DNA of 64,000 bases from Prevotella dentasini JCM 15908. Lineage in GTDB: Bacteria > Bacteroidota > Bacteroidia > Bacteroidales > Bacteroidaceae. The DNA is taken from NCBI RefSeq assembly GCF_000614065.1, contig NZ_BAKG01000011.1, positions 34,888 through 98,887 on the forward strand. The letters are read 5' to 3'. Positions 56,429 to 64,000 of the stretch are shown in pieces. The first letter of the stretch is position 1; every line of letters begins with the position of its first letter. A model generated the notes under the pieces. That model was not told the origin of the DNA. It worked only from the letters and a program-made list of their open reading frames with translations, and ran no database searches. The translations under genes were made by a program, and so were the position numbers.

Positions 56429-56625
56429 GCAAAAATCTCGCACCCGTGCAAATGATACTCTATTTTTATGCCTTATCCGCTTTGGGGCGGTTGGCTCTGC
56501 GTGTTTGCCATAGTTTGTCTGGTTTTTGGTTTTGCTCCTTTTTTTTTGATGCTTTGCCGTCTGTCAGGGTGAGGGGCTTTTCCTTGCCGGCTGGCATATC
56601 TTTAGGCTCTCACGGACAAATATGG

Positions 56626-56691
56626 AAAAATATGACGTCATGTTCCAAAAAATATGACGTCATATTTGCGAGAATATGACGTCATATTTTT
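56626..56691. repeat. Three 22-bp units with an AAATATGACGTCATATTT palindrome
   Basis: Units at 56626-56647, 56648-56669 and 56670-56691 each contain TATGACGTCAT. The second has the full 18-bp perfect palindrome AAATATGACGTCATATTT. TGACGTCA recurs at exactly 22-nt spacing (56633, 56655, 56677). Same period and A/core/T plan as the other arrays but a different core. It lies between the divergent pheT and mtgA. Confidence 0.8.
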
Positions 56692-56788
56692 GCACTTCAT
56701 TTTGGAAAGTAAACTCTACGTCTTATTATGAACTCACGTTTTATTAAAGTTTACGTTCTGATGAAATGCCATTCTATTAACTTTTTCG

Positions 56789-56796
56789 TAACTTTG
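56789..56796 (+). promoter_or_regulatory. -7 promoter box of mtgA
   Basis: TAACTTTG, 8 nt before the first ATG at 56805; the second ATG at 56808 is equally possible. Confidence 0.5.
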
Positions 56797-56804
56797 CAGC
56801 CATT

Positions 56805-57492
56805 ATGATGAAGAAGATTTCCCGAATAATACGTTGGACGTCGGCACTTCTCTTTGCTGCGTCCATCCTTGCGGTAGTGGTCTACCGCTTTATTCCCGTA
56901 TATTTTACTCCGTTGATGATTTCCCGGTGCTTTGAGCAGATAGGCAGGGAGAGGAGGTGAAGCTCTATCACGACTGGATTTCCTTGGACGAGATGCCAAA
57001 GTCGATGCCCGTAGCCGTGATAGCAAGCGAGGACCAACGTTTCCTAAAGCATCACGGATTCGACTATGAGGCTATAGAACAGGCAGCCAAGGAGCACCTC
57101 GAGGAGGAAAGAAACTTCGTGGCGGCTCTACCATCTCACAGCAAACTGCCAAGAATGTGTTTCTCTGGCAAGGACGGTCGTGGGTTCGCAAGGGATTGGA
57201 GGCTTATTTTACCTTTCTGATAGAAGCGATGTGGAGCAAGCAGCGCATCATGGAGGTCTATCTCAACTCCATAGAGATGGGCGACGGAATCTACGGTGTA
57301 CAAGCCTGTGCCGAGGAAAATTTCGGTCTGGATGCCAAGAACCTTTCGCGTGCCGACTGCGCCTTGATAGCTGCAACGCTTCCCAATCCCCGCCGCTTCT
57401 CATCAAAGAATCCCGGTCCTTACATGCGGAAACGTCTGCGGCAGATTGAGCGGCAGATGACCTATATTCCCTTATTTCCGGAAGAACACTAA
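56805..57492 (+). CDS. mtgA: Monofunctional peptidoglycan glycosyltransferase MtgA, two frameshifts
   Basis: MtgA polymerises lipid II into glycan strands (GT51 family). Pieces lie in three frames: the N-terminal membrane anchor and RCFEQIG; then [20 protein letters not shown] with [20 protein letters not shown] (catalytic Glu in SEDQRF); then [35 protein letters not shown] and the C-terminus. Restoring one G in GGG at 56947-56949 and one A in AAA at 57108-57110 gives one 229-residue protein, the normal size, with the motif [12 protein letters not shown] intact. Two independent one-base losses in homopolymers in one short gene point to sequencing error. Confidence 0.9.
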
Positions 57493-57604
57493 GGACTGAT
57501 AATGTCTTTTGTCAGACAAGGGCGTATAAAAGTCCGAGTTTTTCTCTTCCATGTCATCTCTTCACCGTTCACTGTAATCCATCAACAACTCATCGTATAA
57601 CGCA

Positions 57605-60118
57605 ATGGAAACTATCCCACAACAAGAAACCCTGCTCTCTGCCCTCAACGAAAGCCAGCGTGCTGCCGTCGAGTATTGCGAGGGGCCTTCGCTCGTCATA
57701 GCCGGCGCAGGCTCTGGTAAGACACGTGTGCTCACCTACAAGATTGCCTACCTTTTGGCTGGTGGGATGGAGCCGTGGAATATCCTTGCCCTTACCTTTA
57801 CCAACAAGGCCGCCCGGGAGATGAAGGAGCGTATCGGACAACTTGTCGGCCGGAATCGTGCGAACAGGCTTTTTATGGGAACGTTCCACTCCGTCTTTTC
57901 CCGTATCTTGAGGAGGGAAGCCGGGCATGTCGGTTTCGGCAGCAACTTCACCATTTACGATGAGTCAGATTCGCGTTCGCTGCTGAAAAGCATCATCAAG
58001 GGACTGGGACTCGACGAGAAAACATATAAGCCGGCAGTGGTACACGGCCATATCTCCATGGCAAAAAACCATCTCATCAATGCCGAAGAGTATGCCGGCG
58101 ACCGCGCGGCACTGGAGCGCGACCGCAATGCACGGATGCCGTCGGTAGCTCAAATCTATCAGGCCTATCAGGCGCGTTGCCGTCAAGCCAATGCGATGGA
58201 CTTCGACGACCTCTTGCTTTATACCTTTATCCTCTTGCGTGACCATCCCGATGTGCGTGCCCGCTATGCACGGAACTTCCGCTACATTCTTGTAGACGAG
58301 TATCAGGACACCAACTTTGCGCAGGTGGCCATTGTCCGTCTGTTGGCCGAGGTGCACCGCTGCGTCTGCGTGGTTGGCGACGACTATCAGAGCATTTATT
58401 CTTTCCGTGGAGCCAACATAGACAATATTCTTGACTTCAAGAACAAGTTTGAGGAGGCCCGACTCTTCAAGCTGGAGCGCAATTACCGTTCTACGAGACT
58501 TATAGTGCAGGCAGCCAATTCGCTGATGAAGCACAACGAGCGTCAGATACCCAAAGAGGTATATTCCAAGGAGGACGAAGGCGACCGCCTGCTTTACAAG
58601 CCCTGCTACAGCGACAAGGAAGAGGCGATGGTCGTGGTAAAGGAAATTCAGCGCATCAAGCGGCTAGACGGCTGTGGATACGACGACTTTGCCATCCTCT
58701 ACCGTACCAATGCGCAGAGCCGTTCTTTCGAGGACGAGATGCGTAAAAATGCCATTCCCTATAAGATATACGGCGGTCTGTCGTTCTATCAGCGTAAGGA
58801 AATCAAGGATATTATCGCTTATTTCCGGCTCGTAGCCAATCCTGACGACGAGGAAGCGTTCCGCAGAATTATAAATTACCCTGCCCGTGGCATTGGAAAC
58901 GCGACAGTTCAGAAACTCATAGAGTGTGCAGAAAGCAACAGCGTCAGCTTGTGGGAGGTCTTGCAGGAGCCGGAGCGTTATGGGTTGGAGGTAAACAAAG
59001 GTACACTTGCCAAGTTGCAGGGCTTCCGGGAACTGATAACTGGATATATACGACGGTTGCCCAAGATGGATGCCTACGAGTTGGGAAAGGACATCATAAA
59101 GAGCAGTGGCATTTCTGCCGACATCTTTTCGGGCTCTGACCCTGACGACCTGTCCCGGCAGGAGAATCTTGACGAGTTTCTGTCTGCCCTTCAGGCTTTT
59201 GTTGAAGGCAACAGGGAAGAGGGTAGGGAAGAGGAAACCTACCTGACTGACTATCTGCAAGAGGTTGCGCTCTACTCCGATTTGGACAAGAAAGACGACA
59301 ATACGCCCAAGGTAACGCTGATGACCATCCATGCCGCAAAGGGACTGGAGTTCCCTACGGTCTTCGTCGTTGGGCTGGAAGAGAATATTTTTCCCAGTCC
59401 GATGTCTGCCACTTCCAAGCGCGAACTGGAAGAAGAGCGTCGTCTGCTCTATGTGGCCATTACCCGTGCCGAGCGTCATTGTATTCTTACCAATGCTAAA
59501 AACCGATTCCGCTATGGAACGATGCAGTTCGACAATCCGAGCCGTTTCCTCAACGATATAGACCCTCGGTTTCTCCATACCGACGACGAGGCAGCTTCGT
59601 TTTCGTCTTCCACTCCCCACGGTCGTATGCCTTGGGACGATGGAGACAACTTCCGGGAGTACGAGCCTGACAAGGCTTATACCGGCAGTCGTCCTTGGGG
59701 ACAGGAGTATCGCAAGACGGGAAGCCGTTGGCAAAACTCAAATCCTGTTGCCAGTCAGTTCCGTGCTGATCCACAGCCCAAGCTCACAGAACGCAAGCGT
59801 CCCGAACAGGCGGTGAATCCATTGTCGGAACGTACCAAGCAACGACTGTTGAGCGAGGGAGGAAACTTTAGGCGCATTTCGTCGGCCATTGCCAATGGAG
59901 GACGAACCATGGCTACCGCGTCCGCTTCTTCGTCATCTTCTGCTGCCTCTTTTAATGGACTTTACGAAGGGGCAACCATAGAACATCAGCGTTTCGGTAT
60001 CGGTACGGTAGAACGTTTGGAAGGGGCTGGAGAAAACGCCAAGGCCACGGTAGCTTTCCGAAATGCAGGCACAAAGCAATTGCTGTTGAAGTTTGCCAAA
60101 TACAAGATTCTTTCCTGA
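57605..60118 (+). CDS. UvrD/PcrA-type ATP-dependent DNA helicase
   Basis: An 837-residue superfamily 1A helicase. Motif I AGAGSGKTRV at about residues 33-42, motif Ia LTFTNKAAREMKER, motif II LVDEYQDTN, motif III GDDYQSIYSFRGA, motif IV ERNYRS, motif V TIHAAKGLEF and motif VI EEERRLLYVAITRAE are all present. The C-terminal 200 residues are low-complexity and end in a Tudor-like domain (EGATIEHQRFGIGTVERLEG) typical of PcrA/UvrD. It works in repair and in removing obstacles from replication forks. The frame is intact over 2.5 kb. Confidence 0.93.
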   Translation: METIPQQETLLSALNESQRAAVEYCEGPSLVIAGAGSGKTRVLTYKIAYLLAGGMEPWNILALTFTNKAAREMKERIGQLVGRNRANRLFMGTFHSVFSRILRREAGHVGFGSNFTIYDESDSRSLLKSIIKGLGLDEKTYKPAVVHGHISMAKNHLINAEEYAGDRAALERDRNARMPSVAQIYQAYQARCRQANAMDFDDLLLYTFILLRDHPDVRARYARNFRYILVDEYQDTNFAQVAIVRLLAEVHRCVCVVGDDYQSIYSFRGANIDNILDFKNKFEEARLFKLERNYRSTRLIVQAANSLMKHNERQIPKEVYSKEDEGDRLLYKPCYSDKEEAMVVVKEIQRIKRLDGCGYDDFAILYRTNAQSRSFEDEMRKNAIPYKIYGGLSFYQRKEIKDIIAYFRLVANPDDEEAFRRIINYPARGIGNATVQKLIECAESNSVSLWEVLQEPERYGLEVNKGTLAKLQGFRELITGYIRRLPKMDAYELGKDIIKSSGISADIFSGSDPDDLSRQENLDEFLSALQAFVEGNREEGREEETYLTDYLQEVALYSDLDKKDDNTPKVTLMTIHAAKGLEFPTVFVVGLEENIFPSPMSATSKRELEEERRLLYVAITRAERHCILTNAKNRFRYGTMQFDNPSRFLNDIDPRFLHTDDEAASFSSSTPHGRMPWDDGDNFREYEPDKAYTGSRPWGQEYRKTGSRWQNSNPVASQFRADPQPKLTERKRPEQAVNPLSERTKQRLLSEGGNFRRISSAIANGGRTMATASASSSSSAASFNGLYEGATIEHQRFGIGTVERLEGAGENAKATVAFRNAGTKQLLLKFAKYKILS

Positions 60119-60231
60119 CAAGGAAAAAGCCCGTGCTGCAATATTCTCAAATCTTAGATTGATGGGGTATATTGCCTTTTGTGGTTTTTATAGGAAGTAG
60201 GTTCATTTCTGGCAGATATGCCCACAATGCA

Positions 60232-60272
60232 CCGATGCCATTATCCCCATTTGGCGGAGATAATGGCATCGG
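60232..60272. terminator. 14-bp inverted repeat after the helicase gene
   Basis: CCGATGCCATTATC (60232-60245) pairs perfectly with GATAATGGCATCGG (60259-60272) with a 13-nt loop. It sits between the helicase (rightward) and the leftward DUF417 remnant, so it may end either transcript; no long T tract follows. Confidence 0.55.
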
Positions 60273-60325
60273 CTATAATATATCGGCCAATAATTTTGCC
60301 AGAATGTATGCCGAACGGGTGTCTT

Positions 60326-60503
60326 CTATCGCTTTCTGTTTTTGAGTATGCGTTCCGCACAGTCGGACAATACCACAACTGCACCTGCAAGGATGGCCAC
60401 GTCCTTAATGACGAGTCGGCCTGCACCAGTCAGCAAGGGGAATCCGTGTTCTCCGCTGCCCAAGTCGGGAACCCAAACTTCGAGCGTGGTAGCTTTCTTT
60501 CAT
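60326..60503 (-). pseudogene. Remnant of a DUF417 (YkgB-like) membrane protein gene
   Basis: On the minus strand, from about 60494 to the TAG at 60326, one frame reads LEVWVPDLGSGEHGFPLLTG, AGRLVIKDVAILAGAVVVLS and DCAERILKNRKR. This matches the last ~55 residues of DUF417 inner-membrane proteins. The upstream three quarters of the gene are missing. An ATG at 60503 and a -7 box (60591-60584) precede the fragment, but that ATG is in another frame. The pattern suggests an internal deletion that kept the promoter and the 3' end. Confidence 0.7.
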
Positions 60504-60583
60504 AAATGATAATGGGTTAATTAATTGTTTTTTGTTTATCCTGTTCTTTTTGTAAATATTCCAATTTGTTGTTTTCGTAGTTG

Positions 60584-60591
60584 CAAAGGTA
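60584..60591 (-). promoter_or_regulatory. -7 promoter box upstream of the DUF417 remnant
   Basis: Minus strand TACCTTTG, 80 nt before the orphan ATG at 60503. Nothing else is supported in 60504-60746. Confidence 0.4.
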
Positions 60592-60746
60592 TAGAAAGAT
60601 TTTATAAAAGGAATAAGTTTTATCGTTAAATTGTAAAAAAACAGCAACATTATGATGCTGTTTTGTGGGCAAGGATATACTATCTGTGCTATTTTATAAG
60701 TTTGTTATTGGGTATTTGGCAACTTTAGGAGATTTATCTGTTCTTG

Positions 60747-61228
60747 TCATTCGGTAATCTGAACACAATAGGGCAGTGGGTCTTGAAGCTCCAAGAATGT
60801 GATGGTCGGCATGCGTCCTTTGTGCATATAAGGGTTTTTGAAGTTGACTTTACAACATTCCCCATGTCGTATCCCATGTTTCTTACCTGTGATTGAAGCC
60901 CTGCATAAGCTGCACGGTTGAAGACATATACATAGAGCGTGTTGCCGCCTTCGGAAAGTAGTACCATACTGGAGTTTCCTTTCTTGAATGAGGTTGGGAG
61001 AAAGTCTTTTGTAAGATCCATATTCTTTACCCAGTTATGGTCTTTGCCGTAATTGTCTGTTGACAAGCCTTTGTATGTATAGCCCTGTTTCTCTAAAATT
61101 TGTTTGCCTGTATAGAGTGTTTTCTTTTGGAATATGGCTATGGCATCCTTCATGGAAACAACATCGGCTTGCGCCCATGCTGATAGGGTCAGGAGCAGGC
61201 AGGCTGCAAATGATATGATTCGCTTCAT
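60747..61228 (-). CDS. Small exported protein of unknown function, frameshifted
   Basis: A 160-residue exported protein when repaired: signal peptide residues 1-19 (ISFAACLLLTLSAWA before QA), then a mixed alpha/beta domain (IFQKKTLYTGKQILEKQGYT, NTLYVYVFNRAAYAGLQSQV). The original frame runs into an unlikely tail; adding one base in the CCCC of 60860-60863 continues the protein as ECCKVNFKNPYMHKGRMPTI and ends in LPYCVQITE at 60747, which reads like a natural end. Family not recognised. Confidence 0.7.
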
Positions 61229-61260
61229 ATTGTATAATTGCTTTTAGTTCTTTCCATTTG

Positions 61261-61268
61261 CAAAGATA
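61261..61268 (-). promoter_or_regulatory. -7 promoter box of the small exported protein gene
   Basis: Minus strand TATCTTTG, 32 nt before the ATG at 61228. Confidence 0.5.
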
Positions 61269-61391
61269 ATAATTTATTCGCGATTTCTCATGCAGGAAAG
61301 GTGGAAAATATATAGTTGTGTTGGCTGTTTTGTCGTGTTTTTTCATGCTGTTCATTATGCCCATTTCCCCGGAATGGCTTTCCCGTTATCT

Positions 61392-61457
61392 GAAAGTGGC
61401 TTTCTGGCATTGCGAGGAAGCCGTTTTCATCATGCGAAAGTGGCACTTTGGCCAAGT
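61392..61457. repeat. Three 22-bp units of the GTGGCACTTT type
   Basis: Units at 61392-61413 (GAAAGTGGCTTTCTGG), 61414-61435 (GAGGAAGCCGTTTTC) and 61436-61457 (GAAAGTGGCACTTTGGCCAA). The third unit matches the first unit at 41665 almost completely. They lie between divergent genes. The rest of 61458-61815 (AT-rich) shows no gene. Confidence 0.7.
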
Positions 61458-61815
61458 TAAAGGCGTATATGTGTGTCTTGCTTGTTAATATTCTGATGGT
61501 CAGTAATATACATTGTCTTGTTAAAATCTTTGTTTTATCTTTTCCTGAGCTTCATGTTGAAAGTCTGATGTAATTATTTTTCCATTTTCAATGTGTTCTT
61601 CTTTAAGTTCCTCTCAATATCAATGCGCATGATTGGGTCTTGTTATTGCACTGATGGTATATTCATATTGAATGATTCTGATGTTCCAATAATAAGTAGA
61701 TGGAGGCGTGATGGAAAATAATTTCATTCGGCAATACCGGGTTGAATCCGTGGGCTGATTTGCCTGTGAATTGATTTTTTCCTATTCAAGAGATATGAAA
61801 ATCAATATTTTTATG

Positions 61816-61823
61816 TAAGTTTG
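61816..61823 (+). promoter_or_regulatory. -7 promoter box of the DUF3078 gene
   Basis: TAAGTTTG, 10 nt before the ATG at 61834. Confidence 0.5.
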
Positions 61824-61833
61824 CGTTCGTATT

Positions 61834-63114
61834 ATGGATAAGATAAACAACAAATGGTGTCTTGTGCTGCTTGCCGCAATGCTTAGTCTTGTGGTGAGGG
61901 CACAGGAGAATAGTGGTCTGCGTCTTGGTGTTGCCATGCACGCGGAGGATGACTGGCTGGTAGAAGAATACATGGATTCCCTTCAGAATATGCGGGAACG
62001 TATCATGGAGCGTCCGGTAGGAGACGGACCTTGCCATACGGTGGAAGGTGTTGCCCGTCTGTTTCTGCCCGTCGCTTTCTATCGTGATGTTGTGCATAGG
62101 GCTTTCAGTCTTGATGCAGGCGATGGCGACAAGGAACTGCTGGATATCTATCGGAATCATCCCTATTGGGTGGAGACTACGGGCGAAGTCCTGCGCAAGT
62201 TGCGGTTGTCTTCGGTGGATATAGAGAAGCCGGTACTGCACGAAGTGGATATTGTAGACAAGACGGTTCCGTCTGCCGTTGAGACGGAGAGTGTGCCGGT
62301 AGAGGTGCTTGTCAGGAGGCCGAACTTTTGGTCGTATAGTGGAGAGTATAGCCTGCAACTCTTGCAAAGCTATGTTTCAGGAAACTGGTATAAGGGAGGC
62401 GAGGGTAATTACTCAACCATTGCGGCAGTGCTGATGGAGGCGAACTACAATAACAAGCAGAAAGTGAAGTGGGAGAACCGGTTGGAGATGAAGTTTGGCA
62501 TACAGAGCAGCAAGTCGGACTCGCTGCACAGCTATAAGGCAACGGAAGACCTGTTTCGCCTTACGTCGAAGTTCGGACTACAGGCGAGCAAGCGTTGGTA
62601 TTATACTTTCCAGCTGGTAGGGTATTCGCAGTTTACCCATTCTTACCGTTCCAACGACCCAAAGCTGTACGCTGACTTCCTCGCGCCGCTGAACTTGAAT
62701 CTTTCAGTTGGTATGGACTACTCCGTAGACTGGATGAATCACAAGTTGAAAGGAAACTTTCACCTTGCCCCCTTGGCTTATAATATGAAATATACCCGTC
62801 TTCCTGATTTGGCTGGACGTTTGGGAATAGATGAGGGAAGACATTTCCGGCACGATTTTGGTTCGGAGTTTACGATAGACCTTGAGTGGAAACTGATGGA
62901 TGCTCTCAAGTGGAAGACGCGCTTGTATGGATATACTGCATACGAAAGGGCAGAATTGGAATGGGAAAACACGTTCACTCTGGCTTTCAACCGATATATT
63001 GGGGCACAGCTGTTTATATATCCCCGATTTGATGACGGAGGCACGAGAGACGCGCATCATGGCTATTGGCAGTTCAAGGAGTTTGCCTCAATAGGATTCC
63101 AGTATAGCTTCTAA
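61834..63114 (+). CDS. DUF3078 outer-membrane-like protein
   Basis: A 426-residue exported protein: signal peptide residues 1-23 (VLLAAMLSLVVRA before QE). The C-terminal 270 residues match DUF3078 of Bacteroidetes: FWSYSGEYSLQLLQSYVSGN followed by WYKGGEGNYSTIAAV, then amphipathic strands and a terminal aromatic IGFQYSF, as expected for an outer-membrane barrel. The role of DUF3078 is not known. It is followed 39 nt later by the IS element. Confidence 0.85.
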   Translation: MDKINNKWCLVLLAAMLSLVVRAQENSGLRLGVAMHAEDDWLVEEYMDSLQNMRERIMERPVGDGPCHTVEGVARLFLPVAFYRDVVHRAFSLDAGDGDKELLDIYRNHPYWVETTGEVLRKLRLSSVDIEKPVLHEVDIVDKTVPSAVETESVPVEVLVRRPNFWSYSGEYSLQLLQSYVSGNWYKGGEGNYSTIAAVLMEANYNNKQKVKWENRLEMKFGIQSSKSDSLHSYKATEDLFRLTSKFGLQASKRWYYTFQLVGYSQFTHSYRSNDPKLYADFLAPLNLNLSVGMDYSVDWMNHKLKGNFHLAPLAYNMKYTRLPDLAGRLGIDEGRHFRHDFGSEFTIDLEWKLMDALKWKTRLYGYTAYERAELEWENTFTLAFNRYIGAQLFIYPRFDDGGTRDAHHGYWQFKEFASIGFQYSF

Positions 63115-63153
63115 TAGTGCATGTTTGGTCTTGTATCGCATTGGGTTTTAAGA

Positions 63154-64000
63154 TTTACGCGAGTTCGGGATAAGAAAGTTCCTGTAAAACTTGGTAATCT
63201 CGTTATTATTTTGTATCTTTATAGGTGAAAATCAACAAGTTACAAAACGAATACACGATGATTACCAAAGACAAAGTCCGTGGTCTGCTGAAGCTGGAGT
63301 TTCCCGATGACGTCTCCTACAACCGATTTATGGAACTCATAGCGCGCGTGTTCATCAGGATGATGCTCTTCATGAAGCTCCATGCCTTCGGAAGGTGTAC
63401 GGGAACAACCTGCGTCGACAGCACCATGATTCCCGTATGCCACAACGTCAGACGACATTTCAACAAGGTTTTCTCTGGTCTTGCCAAAAGCGGCAAGGGC
63501 ACCATGGGATGGTCTCACGGATTCAAGCTGCACCTGCTCTGCAACGACTCCGGAGAGGTGATAACATTCTGTCTTACAGGAGCGAACGTGGACGACTGGG
63601 ATGAGCGCGTATGGAACGTGTTTGCAAAGGTGCTATATGGAAAGGTATTCGCCGACAGGGGACACATCAGGCAGGAACTTTTTGGGAGCCTGTCTGGACA
63701 GGGCATCCATCTTGTTCACAGACTGAAGGCAAGGATGAAGAATTGCCTCATGCCCATGTGGGACAAAATCATGCTCAGGAAAAGGTATATCATTGAGTAC
63801 ATCCATGAACTGCTCAAGAACAAGGCAGACCTAGTATACTCAAAATACCGGTCCATACACAATTTCATCATAAACCCCTATGCGGCATTTACGGTATATT
63901 GTTTCTTCGACAATAAGCCGGAGGCGCTGCCCGTGCATGTGGAGAATGAGAGACAACTGGAGTTTTTCCATGCTAAATTATCCCGAACTTGCGTAGATAA
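63154..64000. mobile_element. IS982-type insertion sequence, internally deleted
   Basis: Left inverted repeat TACGCGAGTTCGGGATAA (63156-63173) and right inverted repeat TTATCCCGAACTTGCGTA (63978-63995) match with one mismatch. Between them is one IS982-like transposase frame. The element is about 0.85 kb, shorter than the usual ~1.1 kb, because the N-terminal coding part is deleted. The right end is at the edge of the window, so target duplications cannot be checked. Confidence 0.85.
63258..64000 (+). pseudogene. IS982 family transposase lacking its N-terminal domain
   Basis: The frame starts MITKDKV, the usual start of this transposase type, then jumps directly to LEFPDDVSYNRFMEL, which lies about 85-90 residues further on in complete relatives. 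The catalytic core is complete: Asp54 in CVDSTM, Asp133 in FADRGH and Glu180 in YIIEYIHEL. The jump is in frame, so a stable shortened protein could be made, but the missing part includes the N-terminal DNA-binding region. Near the end, one A fewer in the AAA at 63975-63977 would give the usual ending NYPELA and a TAG at 63994-63996; as it stands, the frame runs past the window. Confidence 0.82.

Overview
The window looks like a Bacteroidales chromosome, most likely Prevotellaceae. Many genes are preceded by the Bacteroidetes -7 promoter box TAnnTTTG, and the gene families are typical of that group: CTnDOT-type Tra proteins, pyrophosphate-dependent phosphofructokinase, paired ExbD genes, a YGW-rich exported protein and a FadL-like porin. 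Genus is inferred from general resemblance only.

Region 1 (1 to about 17.4 or 18.1 kb) is the right part of an integrative conjugative element. The transfer operon traE(partial)-F-G-I-J-K-L-M-N-O-P-Q plus a phage-type lysozyme runs rightward to a terminator at 10.44 kb. Next comes an AT-rich two-gene cargo cassette (10.5-12.65 kb); both products carry an R-x4-6-H HEPN ribonuclease motif, so it is a candidate defence module. A leftward block of small ICE genes follows (PcfJ-like, ArdA antirestriction, PcfK-like and unknowns, 12.8-16.9 kb). The left end, integrase and mobilisation genes lie outside the window.

Region 2 (17.4-21.7 kb) holds a non-coding array of twelve or thirteen 22-bp units with dyad symmetry, a MATE efflux gene, an AraC regulator with an N-terminal CxxC (HMA-like) domain, and an exported aldose-epimerase-like protein. 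The same 22-bp periodicity recurs in four other intergenic regions (about 21.4, 41.7, 56.6 and 61.4 kb), with a different core at some loci. I do not recognise this repeat family, and it is the most interesting non-coding signal here.

Region 3 (21.7-63.1 kb) is ordinary chromosome: uvrA, a FadL-like outer-membrane protein, prmA, a GH25 lysozyme, PPi-phosphofructokinase, an operon with a PlsC-type acyltransferase, an amidase/golvesin protein and a YgiQ radical-SAM protein, an acyl-CoA ligase, a sodium symporter, tRNA-Ser(GGA), an ExbB/ExbD cluster, an Lrp regulator, ispH, an alpha-2-macroglobulin-like protein, pheT-yebC, mtgA, a UvrD/PcrA helicase and a DUF3078 outer-membrane protein. The window ends in an IS982-type element with an internally deleted transposase.

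A caution for any user: ten genes (traJ, traM, uvrA, ygiQ, a WG-repeat gene, ispH, the macroglobulin gene, yebC, mtgA twice, and the small exported protein near 61 kb) are broken by 1-2 base deletions, mostly in homopolymer runs. Several are housekeeping genes and every downstream frame is well preserved, so assembly or sequencing error is the likeliest cause. These genes are annotated as CDS spanning the break.
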